From Trichobilharzia regenti (Eukaryota > Platyhelminthes > Trematoda > Strigeidida > Schistosomatidae), in NCBI GenBank assembly GCA_944472135.2, contig OX235263.1:88010721-88074720 (forward strand): a DNA stretch of 64,000 bases, given 5' to 3'. Shown here one piece after another: positions 37,183 through 47,000 of the stretch (positions are counted from its first letter, which is position 1; each line of letters opens with the position of its first letter). The notes below the pieces were generated by a model. The model was not told where the DNA came from. It saw nothing but the letters and a program-made list of their open reading frames with translations, and ran no database searches. A program made the position numbers and the translations under genes.

Positions 37183-37426
37183 ATTTAATTTTAAAAAAAT
37201 ATCAAATGAATTTATTAGATGAAAAATAACTGGTTACTTGTTTACATTACATTAAATCAAAATTAAAGCAGCGTCAACGATCACACTCTGAAGGTTTCAC
37301 TACGATCAGTTCAATATTTTGTTCCGGAATTTGTACTCTTAAGCAAAAGATAGAATACAAAGAAGAAACATGTTATTTTGATATGAATCCGTTTTAAGAG
37401 AATATAGTCCGTAAATCTGTTAGCAT

Positions 37427-40400
37427 TTAGTTTCGGATAATCCTGTGAATGTATATAGAATAGTTTTGTGGTGAAAATACTTCTGCCTATTTTCAAGAGA
37501 CAGGAGGAGGGGAGTGGAGGTAAATCAGAATCCAGATGTGAGTTAACAATTGCCCAATTGACTTTGAGTTATACCATCAATCTGTTCTTACCCAAATTCC
37601 ATCCAGAATACCTTGCAACATTGATTTCAGATCTAAATTACAAAGAATTACATTAGTGATATGAGGTTCGAAATGAGAGTATATCAGAGAAGATTTAAAG
37701 ATGAAAAAAGTGAGATAGTGGTTATAAAACTGTAAGCTGCACGGCTCATTATTTCTATTTGCATTTGAAAATATGAATTCAAGATTTTTGGTACACTGAA
37801 GTTAATAGGAAATTAACTGAACTCACTGGTATTTTTCAGTTTTACTGCTTGTTCAGCATGCTTTTTAGATATCAGATTAATTAAACGCTTAACTCCTAGA
37901 GAAAACAAATGGGAGAAAGTCAGAAACAGATTGACGTTAGGTCGCATAGAAATGATTAAATGAAACTATGCGATAGGTGAGTTTACAAGCGCTGAATAAC
38001 AACAGACGATTGTATCAGCTTCGTTTCCTGGAATTTTCTAGTATACTTGACATTCTGCAGGAATGTATGATTTCTGTTGAACAGTATTCCTGATGCAATG
38101 TATACAGAAAGGGCTCTTCACAAACGAATTCTTTTTATTCATTTGAAAGAAATCAAAAGATTTCTGTGACAAGTTTTGTTCTATTTCTCTCTTGTAGATT
38201 TTGTCATCTGTGACAATGACCTATTGACTGATATCATTCTAGACAGCCTATTCAGTACTTATAAACATTATTTTATAGTGACTTACTTGCATCTACAAGT
38301 AAATATTGAATCAGAATTAAAGTGAGTCTGTTTTCATGAATGAGACTACTCAACGAAACTATGTGAATAACATAAATATGAATAGTATCATTACACTGAT
38401 ATATACATAATAGGGAATGATATTGAGATACCTCGAATTTCCCTCCGGCGTAGAAAGGCTTTGCAACCTTTATTACTTGGACCGAATTTCGTATCTATTC
38501 ATTATACAAGAGGAATAAAAAAATGTCAATATGTATATAGCTAGTGACGGAAATATATGACTATGCATCTACAATAATGCCCATTAATTTTATTATTATT
38601 TTGCAACATGAACTTACCTTTGACAGTTTCTATATTTTGCAGTCGCAATGAGATGGAGAGAAATGACAAAAACAGTAATTTTGAAGATCTCATTATCTTC
38701 TGTATATGGATATTAAAGTGTTTATGGAACTTATCACGTTGATGTGGTTGAATGAAGAAGTGTTTATTGAATGCATTGATTGAATATTGAAGTTAGAAGC
38801 AAAGGAAACCTGAATCTTATTGACCACTTGAATAGTGACAGGATTTTCAGCTGCCCGACTAACTACGTCATGATGGACTAAGACTGAGATGCAGGTGGTT
38901 AATTGTCGTAGAAATATAAAGAGTAAAACGAACTGATGTAGGCGTGAAACTAATGCGCGTGGGTAACAGAAACACTGATACTTTCTCCACAAGAGATCGT
39001 TTATCCATCTGTAACAGTAGCTGATGATGGCAATTTATATATCGCGAATTGTAAGAAGTTGGAATTCATGGTCCACTGGAGCACTTCCAAGCGGCTAAAT
39101 GATCTACAAGCTTGCCTTGCACCCAGAACGTTCTGACCTCAAACCCTATTGGGTATGTACTGCTGAGAACTACAATACTTTCTATCCAGTAATACCAGGT
39201 CTTCTAATGGTTCTCTAAATGATGTCAACTCGTGATCAAGCAAGCAAATTATCTAAAATGAAGATAATAACGATGGCAACAATATCATGTAGCAAATGTT
39301 ATTTAAAAGGCCTGCAGACAAATAGAAAAGGCACATTTTCTTATGTAGAAGTTTTATAATTACCTGTATACATATTGACAAGCTGTTCGGCAGAAGATAT
39401 GACGTCGTCGATACCCGAATCAAATTTTCCTGAAGAAAATTTCAATATGAACGGTTATACACCTCTATACACAATTCTACTATTCAGTGAGAAATACATA
39501 AGTCTGATAAATATTCAAAAGTTTGTCTCCCTGGTATTCACTGGGAAATTTTGATAGGGTCGTATACAATGGAACTCCCATTTCTCTCCTGTTATGCATC
39601 ATACTGAAATACCGAAAGACAGTTGATCAGCAATCCAGTTAACTTATTATCCAATTTCAAAGCGTAGCGGTAGAGTGACGGGATCTTAGATGACTACAGG
39701 TGACCAGCCAGAAACCTCAGATCCTGGTGCGACTTAACAGCCAGCATGATATATCTGGAATCTTGAAGGAAGTCATGTCCGCTTGAGAATGTAAAATTGG
39801 GTCAACCAGTGCTGAAGTCAGATACATTATCAACAAGCTATTTCAGGCTCTTGATAGTACTCCTGCGTGACTGTATTCGACACAAAGTAGTAACGACGGG
39901 TGGCAACAAGCACGAAACCTCCAAACACCTAATAACTATAATTCACACAGCGCCATGATGTACAGTCACTTAGCATAGTGGTCATACTGCAAAATTAACT
40001 GACAAAATTCAGTTTGCACTAGACGAAGGAGTAGTTGCATGATGCCAGTGACTGCCAAGTGTTCAACTAAAGTAAAAAATCTTTAAATGATAATCAAATA
40101 AATAAACGTGAACAATCTATCGAATGTATTGGCTAAACGACAACCCAACTTATATATGCACTTGAAAAGGAGAGTGGTCACTGTCAGTTTAAACTGAAGT
40201 TAAGATATTCTCCGAAATATTGAGATCATTCATTTTGTATAAAAGAAATCATACCGTATTTTGGTTTTAATTCATTCAGGCTTGTTAATAAATCTATCAG
40301 ATTTCAAATGTGAGGAATTCAGAATAGAAATATTAACTTGATTAGGATAATAAAAGACGCGGACAAAAAAATAAATAGAGACAAAAGAGAATAACGTGAA

Positions 40401-43222
40401 AATCTCGGAATACGTGGTTGCAAAAATAATCAACCAACCCTAAAATGAATCCACTAATTGCCGTTATCGAATACAGGATTATTCTTGTTCCAAGTTCAGC
40501 CTGCATAACTTGGAGCCATATGTGAACTATTATCATGAGACTCATCTGAATGTGATCAGTTACTCTGTGTACTTGGTTAGATTCGTAATTGACTACTGGT
40601 TCTTACTCATAGTGTAAATGTATGATCACCAGCCAAACCTGTAAAATGTTCATCTGGATGCGTGTGCTTCGTGTGCTAACCAAAACAACAGAGATGGCAC
40701 AGCGGCTAGGATACTCGCCGACCATTCACATGGTCCGGGGTTCGATCCTCGGCCCGCGCACTCCTTTACCTCACTCAGCCAGAAGTAAAGCTGGTGAAAA
40801 GGAAAGGTTGGGCAGGAGACTCGCAACCTTATCCTAACGCTGCTACAGAAACTTCAAGCCACCAGCTTGAGGCCCTATGTTCCACTGGGGAAAGTGAATT
40901 TAAAAAGGACAAATTCTGACGAATTAATTTCGATATCAGTGAAGAAAATATATATTCAAATCTTACAGACCTTTGTAATTTTTTAGTCCACTATGGGAAG
41001 CAGAGTAAATTTCTTGGCATTTCATAACTGAAAAGATGATCAATTCTCCTAAGAAAGTATGTCAATAGACTTACATTTGTCAAAGCGTCTCTTGTTCTTT
41101 ATTAACTTTCTCACTATGTTTTCTGAAGTGGAGAAAAGCAGGTGGGAATTACTTATATGTATGTATGGCCAAAACGATATTGGAAAAATGAACTAAACAG
41201 TTTCATATACTCATTCCATACCACATTCATCTTCATCGAATAAACCACGAAGCAACACTTCGACAAAATACTCCGTGAAAAAAACTAGTTTAGTACATGT
41301 AGACAGATGCTCCATTTGTGGTATAATGAATGGAATACCATAATCGAGATTAATTTCAGTGGCTTTTGAAATTCACCAACAAACTACCTCTGTTTTAAAG
41401 TAGGTTCGGTAGATACTGACTGGCAGTGGAGACCTGATTGTGAATTTTTATTCTATTTAGGACAAGTGAGCAGGATGATGTCCCCACGTAAGGTTGAAGC
41501 TTGTATTTATCATTTCAAGTGACAAAGGATCTCAGTGGTAAAATCACCAGAAGACAAGTGAATTCGCTTTAGACATCGACTAAAATCCAGCCTGAAACTG
41601 AAATCAATAAGATACCAGTGTACCTCTTATGGTATTTAATTCAACGCTTTTCCCAGCAGGCAGTACTGGATTTCTCATCCTATTGATAGTTTGGTTTTCA
41701 TTATGTCATTCAATCAAGAATTTAAAATTTGGAAGAGAATAGAGTTTTATTGCAAGAGTTACATTAAGACGTGTTCATTTCACCTTGGGCCTTTGTATCT
41801 GATATGTATTGATCGATTGTATCTTCATTTGTATGAATTGCATCTATGGAACGATTTGAAGTGGAAAATAAATTTGAAAATAATGAAATTCCCAATAAAC
41901 TAAATAATTTCGTGTCGTAACTCAGTGTATAGTTTAAGGATTTACTTCCTCCATTGTTTACTTAGCAGAGAAGTCGAAAATGCCTGAAATCTCTTTTGAG
42001 TTGAGCATAAGTGATGATTATCTACTTATCTATAGTGCATTGCAACGATAATTGTGTTTTTCTATCAAACAACATGATGGTAGTCCGTCACATTCGTAGA
42101 TTTGGGCTAAGAAAGATGATGATTTTGCACCTTGGTAGCCTAATGGACAGTAGCCAAATATTTGCACCCAACACCACACTAATTATACAAACTGGTAATT
42201 CGAATGAATAATGAATTCCATACTGTGTCTCTTAACAATCACTCAGTAGAGGATAAATAGTGTCTCTTCAGGTTCCAAAAGGGACACATGAATTCAGCAA
42301 GAGATCTATGTTCTTTGAAGTCCTCTCTAAGTGCCTGCATAGTCTCCAATGTGTTATGATCCTCTTTTTAGAAAATCCACTAATCAATCTCATACCATTC
42401 GAGTTTCACTCGATTGTGTGTGTGTGGTACATGATATTACTCAATGGTCTACTGATAGTAAATTCGATTCATTTCCATTTCCTTCAGTTGCTCTCAAAAT
42501 ACTTAACATGCAGGAAGTCTTCAGTAATTTTACTGTGTTGAACTACTTTTCACGCGGCTTCAGTAAATGCTTATGTCAAAGTGAACTCAATAAAATGTAC
42601 TGTCTTTTATGTATTCAGTCTACGGTGTATGGTGTAAAAATAATGCTGAGAAACGGACAAATGTACAAACACATATTCAAAATACAGAAAGAAGCGTTGA
42701 TATAAAATGTGGTGAGACTTGCATGTATAATTCTTGATCAATTTTTCCACCTCTATCCTTTTATCCCTCAGGAATTGAGCATCTTGAAATAAAGAATAAA
42801 GTAAATTTAATCGAAGGGGATACGCTTCTTTTTTGCCGTTATGATATTGACAAATACATAAAAGGGCTATCAACCCATTTCTGTGAGACTTCAATACGTA
42901 ATTTAGAAGAGCAGAAGAAGTAGAAGCGTACATAGTAAATATACTGATTAATGCATCTAAGGTGTGCATATTGCGTCTGGTAGACTGCAAAATTGCCTCA
43001 GCCATTAACAATTCATAATTTATTTGATTTAGTCAAATATCACAATAAATATAATGGCGACAAATCGAAGGTTCGACAAATGCAGGTATCTAGTTACATT
43101 TCGTCACTATATATAATGGTCTAGCAAGACAATGGAAAGAGAAATGACTTACCTGCTGATCCACATAAGCACAGAAAGAAAGCAGTTATAAGTAGGAAAG
43201 TAGATGTGAATCCTGACGCCAT
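37427..43222 (-). CDS. Micro-exon gene (MEG-like), secreted protein, copy 2
   Basis: Predicted 181-aa paralogue of the gene at 12642-18449. Exons in transcript order: 43222-43153, 42782-42723, 41843-41784, 41122-41075, 41027-40971, 38629-38618, 38494-38432, 38292-38287, 37895-37827, 37632-37592, 37486-37427. Lengths (70, 60, 60, 48, 57, 12, 63, 6, 69, 41, then 60 with stop) equal copy 1 except the last exon, which reads AEVFSPQNYSIY and runs 13 residues longer. The signal exon begins MASGFTSTFLLITAFFLCLC. Mature-region matches to copy 1 include IEVEKLIKNY, ENIVRKLIKN, FMKCQEIYSASHS, FGPSNKGC and VKRLINLISKK. The exon-3 cysteine is replaced by tyrosine. Intron 1 (370 nt) and intron 4 (47 nt) have the same length as in copy 1. 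Exon 2 again uses a GC donor; exon 5 uses GTCTGT, weaker than copy 1's GTATGT. All phases are kept without any stop, which argues the copy is functional. Specific function is unknown. Confidence 0.8.
38287..38292 (-). other. 6-nt micro-exon (exon 8) of MEG copy 2
   Basis: ATGCAA between 'acttgtag' and GTAAGT. Conserved in position, length and splice sites with 17424-17429. Confidence 0.55.
38618..38629 (-). other. 12-nt micro-exon (exon 6) of MEG copy 2
   Basis: AAACTGTCAAAG, encoding ETVK across the junctions, with an 'atatag' acceptor and perfect GTAAGT donor. Conserved with 17112-17123. Confidence 0.65.
39035..39250 (+). repeat. SM-alpha-like remnant in intron 5 of MEG copy 2
   Basis: Plus strand: 'gcggctaaatgatctacaag', 'cttgcctt', 'tgggtatgtactgctgagaa', 'ctaatggttctctaaatgat' and 'gtcaactcgtgatcaa' follow the minus strand of the satellite unit in order (tRNA-like head, ribozyme position, 'aatggttctctaactgatat', 'gtgatcaactcg'). 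The hammerhead core is lost. It is the arm-2 counterpart of 16540-16700. Confidence 0.65.
40690..40907 (+). mobile_element. tRNA-derived SINE (family B), copy-specific insertion
   Basis: Well-preserved head 'gatggcacagcggctaggat' and 'actcgccgaccattcacatg', perfect B box GGTTCGATCCT, body 'ctcactcagccagaagtaaa' and 'ccaccagcttgaggccctat', end 'gttccactggggaaagtga'. It sits in intron 5 of MEG copy 2, antisense to it, 60-70 bp past exon 5. The matching position in copy 1 (about 15030) is empty, so insertion followed the duplication. Confidence 0.85.
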
Positions 43223-43252
43223 AGTTATTCTGAATGTCTTCAAAAGCAGTCG

Positions 43253-43260
43253 TATTTATA
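43253..43260 (-). promoter_or_regulatory. TATA box of MEG copy 2
   Basis: TATAAATA on the minus strand, 31 nt before the start codon, within 'ggtaatttcaatataaatac', which is shared with copy 1. Confidence 0.6.
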
Positions 43261-43966
43261 TTGAAATTACCAAGAGAGAAGCATTGCTGTATTTGTGTGC
43301 AATTGGTAGAAAAGTGGAGATAGAAGAAGCTTCTTATGTTATTGGATGTTTTCAATAGTACCACCTACTTTGTATCGAATTTCGGTTGTCAGTATCTGAG
43401 AGACTGATATCCCTTGGCTGTTGGAATGTATCACCGTGGATATTCACAAACATTAACCCACGCATATATGCGTTAACAAAAGAACACAAATATTTTCTAA
43501 TAACAACATTAAATAATTAACGGTGCACTGGTCAAAATGACGCCGACATAAATAATTAAGACTCGTACTGCGCCTTATTCAATATAACTGAGAAATGAAA
43601 GGAACTATATCATTCTTATACACATTTATATCAAAATATCGGATGGTGTCTTATCGATTTTATATATGGTTTCTGAAAATATTATTAAGGTCATTGTGTC
43701 TAAAATTCTTACCATTCATATACACATAGAAATGAAATTATTTAAATTAAAAAACAACATCAAGAGTTATCAGAAGAGAATCATGTTACTGATAACTTCC
43801 AAATCGGATGATTTCTCTCATCTGGAGTTCACGTAAAGTAAAAAATTTAAAATTGAAGGCTTCACTAATAATTTGGACTTTCTAAAGTTTGGTTTGTAAG
43901 GATTAGTTATGTTTTACGAGTTGATCACGGATTGATATCAGTTAGAGAACCATTGAAAACCAGGGA

Positions 43967-44015
43967 GTACTGGACAGCTGCTGTTTCATCCTAGTTTGGG
44001 AATCATCGGCAGTAC
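43967..44015 (-). ncRNA. Hammerhead-ribozyme-like fold in each satellite unit (first unit shown)
   Basis: Minus strand, 49 nt: stem I GTACTG pairing perfectly with terminal CAGTAC; core CCGATGA (consensus CUGANGA, so the invariant U4 is C); stem II TTCC/GGAT around a 7-nt loop with the closing 10.1-11.1 pair lost (T-T instead of G-C); GAA; stem III ACAG/CTGT around a 3-nt loop; cleavage-site C in GTC before stem I. This is a type I layout like that of the schistosome SM-alpha ribozyme. Loss of U4 and of the first stem II pair predicts weak or no self-cleavage. The fold repeats every 394 bp. Confidence 0.6.
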
Positions 44016-44089
44016 GCACCCACTGGGTTTCGAACCCAGGACCTTCCGGTTACAAGGCAAGCTCGTATACCATTCAGCCACTGGAACCC
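44012..44089 (-). repeat. tRNA-like head of the satellite unit with Pol III boxes (first unit)
   Basis: Minus strand: A-box-like TGGCTGAATGG at 44080-44070 and B box GGTTCGAAACC at 44036-44026. The T arm is perfect: CTGGG, a 7-nt loop TTCGAAA, CCCAG. An anticodon-loop-like CTTGTAA suggests a threonine (UGU) ancestor, but the anticodon and acceptor stems do not pair, so it is not a working tRNA. It recurs in every unit. Confidence 0.65.
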
Positions 44090-47000
44090 GATTCAATGGC
44101 TCGTGAATTCTAACTTCTACCAATTCGTGATTTAGCGCGACCCCAACCATTGTCGTTGGTGGGACATCCATCCACACACGTGACATCTAATTGGACCTCA
44201 CTGGTCACGACTTCTCACTAGAACTCAGGAAACTCCAACCTGTAGCAAGTCACTAGCGAGCATCAGATTAACTTTCTATAGTTTGGTTTGTAAGGATTAG
44301 TTATGTTTTACGAGTTGATCACGGATTGATATCAGTTAGAGAACCATTGAAAACCAGGGAGTACTGGACAGCTGCTGTTTCATCCTAGTTTGGGAATCAT
44401 CGGCAGTACGCACCCACTGGGTTTCGAACCCAGGACCTTCCGGTTACAAGGCAAGCTCGTATACCATTCAGCCACTGGAACCCGATTCAATGGCTCGTGA
44501 ATTCTAACTTCTACCAATTCGTGATTTAGCGCGACCCCAACCATTGTCGTTGGTGGGACATCCATCCACACACGTGACATCTAATTGGACCTCACTGGTC
44601 ACGACTTCTCACTAGAACTCAGGAAACTCCAACCTGTAGCAAGTCACTAGCGAGCATCAGATTAACTTTCTATAGTTTGGTTTGTAAGGATTAGTTATGT
44701 TTTACGAGTTGATCACGGATTGATATCAGTTAGAGAACCATTGAAAACCAGGGAGTACTGGACAGCTGCTGTTTCATCCTAGTTTGGGAATCATCGGCAG
44801 TACGCACCCACTGGGTTTCGAACCCAGGACCTTCCGGTTACAAGGCAAGCTCGTATACCATTCAGCCACTGGAACCCGATTCAATGGCTCGTGAATTCTA
44901 ACTTCTACCAATTCGTGATTTAGCGCGACCCCAACCATTGTCGTTGGTGGGACATCCATCCACACACGTGACATCTAATTGGACCTCACTGGTCACGACT
45001 TCTCACTAGAACTCAGGAAACTCCAACCTGTAGCAAGTCACTAGCGAGCATCAGATTAACTTTCTATAGTTTGGTTTGTAAGGATTAGTTATGTTTTACG
45101 AGTTGATCACGGATTGATATCAGTTAGAGAACCATTGAAAACCAGGGAGTACTGGACAGCTGCTGTTTCATCCTAGTTTGGGAATCATCGGCAGTACGCA
45201 CCCACTGGGTTTCGAACCCAGGACCTTCCGGTTACAAGGCAAGCTCGTATACCATTCAGCCACTGGAACCCGATTCAATGGCTCGTGAATTCTAACTTCT
45301 ACCAATTCGTGATTTAGCGCGACCCCAACCATTGTCGTTGGTGGGACATCCATCCACACACGTGACATCTAATTGGACCTCACTGGTCACGACTTCTCAC
45401 TAGAACTCAGGAAACTCCAACCTGTAGCAAGTCACTAGCGAGCATCAGATTAACTTTCTATAGTTTGGTTTGTAAGGATTAGTTATGTTTTACGAGTTGA
45501 TCACGGATTGATATCAGTTAGAGAACCATTGAAAACCAGGGAGTACTGGACAGCTGCTGTTTCATCCTAGTTTGGGAATCATCGGCAGTACGCACCCACT
45601 GGGTTTCGAACCCAGGACCTTCCGGTTACAAGGCAAGCTCGTATACCATTCAGCCACTGGAACCCGATTCAATGGCTCGTGAATTCTAACTTCTACCAAT
45701 TCGTGATTTAGCGCGACCCCAACCATTGTCGTTGGTGGGACATCCATCCACACACGTGACATCTAATTGGACCTCACTGGTCACGACTTCTCACTAGAAC
45801 TCAGGAAACTCCAACCTGTAGCAAGTCACTAGCGAGCATCAGATTAACTTTCTATAGTTTGGTTTGTAAGGATTAGTTATGTTTTACGAGTTGATCACGG
45901 ATTGATATCAGTTAGAGAACCATTGAAAACCAGGGAGTACTGGACAGCTGCTGTTTCATCCTAGTTTGGGAATCATCGGCAGTACGCACCCACTGGGTTT
46001 CGAACCCAGGACCTTCCGGTTACAAGGCAAGCTCGTATACCATTCAGCCACTGGAACCCGATTCAATGGCTCGTGAATTCTAACTTCTACCAATTCGTGA
46101 TTTAGCGCGACCCCAACCATTGTCGTTGGTGGGACATCCATCCACACACGTGACATCTAATTGGACCTCACTGGTCACGACTTCTCACTAGAATTCAGGA
46201 AACTCCAACCTGTAGCAAGTCACTAGCGAGCATCAGATTAACTTTCTATAGTTTGGTTTGTAAGGATTAGTTATGTTTTACGAGTTGATCACGGATTGAT
46301 ATCAGTTAGAGAACCATTGAAAACCAGGGAGTACTGGACAGCTGCTGTTTCATCCTAGTTTGGGAATCATCGGCAGTACGCACCCACTGGGTTTCGAACC
46401 CAGGACCTTCCGGTTACAAGGCAAGCTCGTATACCATTCAGCCACTGGAACCCGATTCAATGGCTCGTGAATTCTAACTTCTACCAATTCGTGATTTAGC
46501 GCGACCCCAACCATTGTCGTTGGTGGGACATCCATCCACACACGTGACATCTAATTGGACCTCACTGGTCACGACTTCTCACTAGAACTCAGGAAACTCC
46601 AACCTGTAGCAAGTCACTAGCGAGCATCAGATTAACTTTCTATAGTTTGGTTTGTAAGGATTAGTTATGTTTTACGAGTTGATCACGGATTGATATCAGT
46701 TAGAGAACCATTGAAAACCAGGGAGTACTGGACAGCTGCTGTTTCATCCTAGTTTGGGAATCATCGGCAGTACGCACCCACTGGGTTTCGAACCCAGGAC
46801 CTTCCGGTTACAAGGCAAGCTCGTATACCATTCAGCCACTGGAACCCGATTCAATGGCTCGTGAATTCTAACTTCTACCAATTCGTGATTTAGCGCGACC
46901 CCAACCATTGTCGTTGGTGGGACATCCATCCACACACGTGACATCTAATTGGACCTCACTGGTCACGACTTCTCACTAGAACTCAGGAAACTCCAACCTG

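Larger units (their letters stand above)
35210..43880 (-). repeat. Arm 2 of large inverted duplication (partner 12051-20330)
   Basis: Minus-strand partner of arm 1, carrying the second micro-exon gene. Homology runs from about 35210 ('gattagaaagatgagggg' on the minus strand, matching 'ggttagaaagttgagggctg' near 20300) to about 43875, where the satellite begins at once. Arm 2 alone has a SINE in intron 5 (40690-40907). Confidence 0.85.

Noticed and set aside
40342..40545. 67-aa hydrophobic minus-strand frame in intron 5 of MEG copy 2
   Set aside because: The homologous part of copy 1 does not keep the frame.
42260..42705. Overlapping plus-strand frames of 93 and 118 aa
   Set aside because: They lie antisense within intron 2 and exon 2 of MEG copy 2 and are not preserved in the other arm.
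44012..44089. Functional tRNA gene cluster
   Set aside because: Only the A and B boxes and T arm are tRNA-like; anticodon and acceptor stems do not pair.
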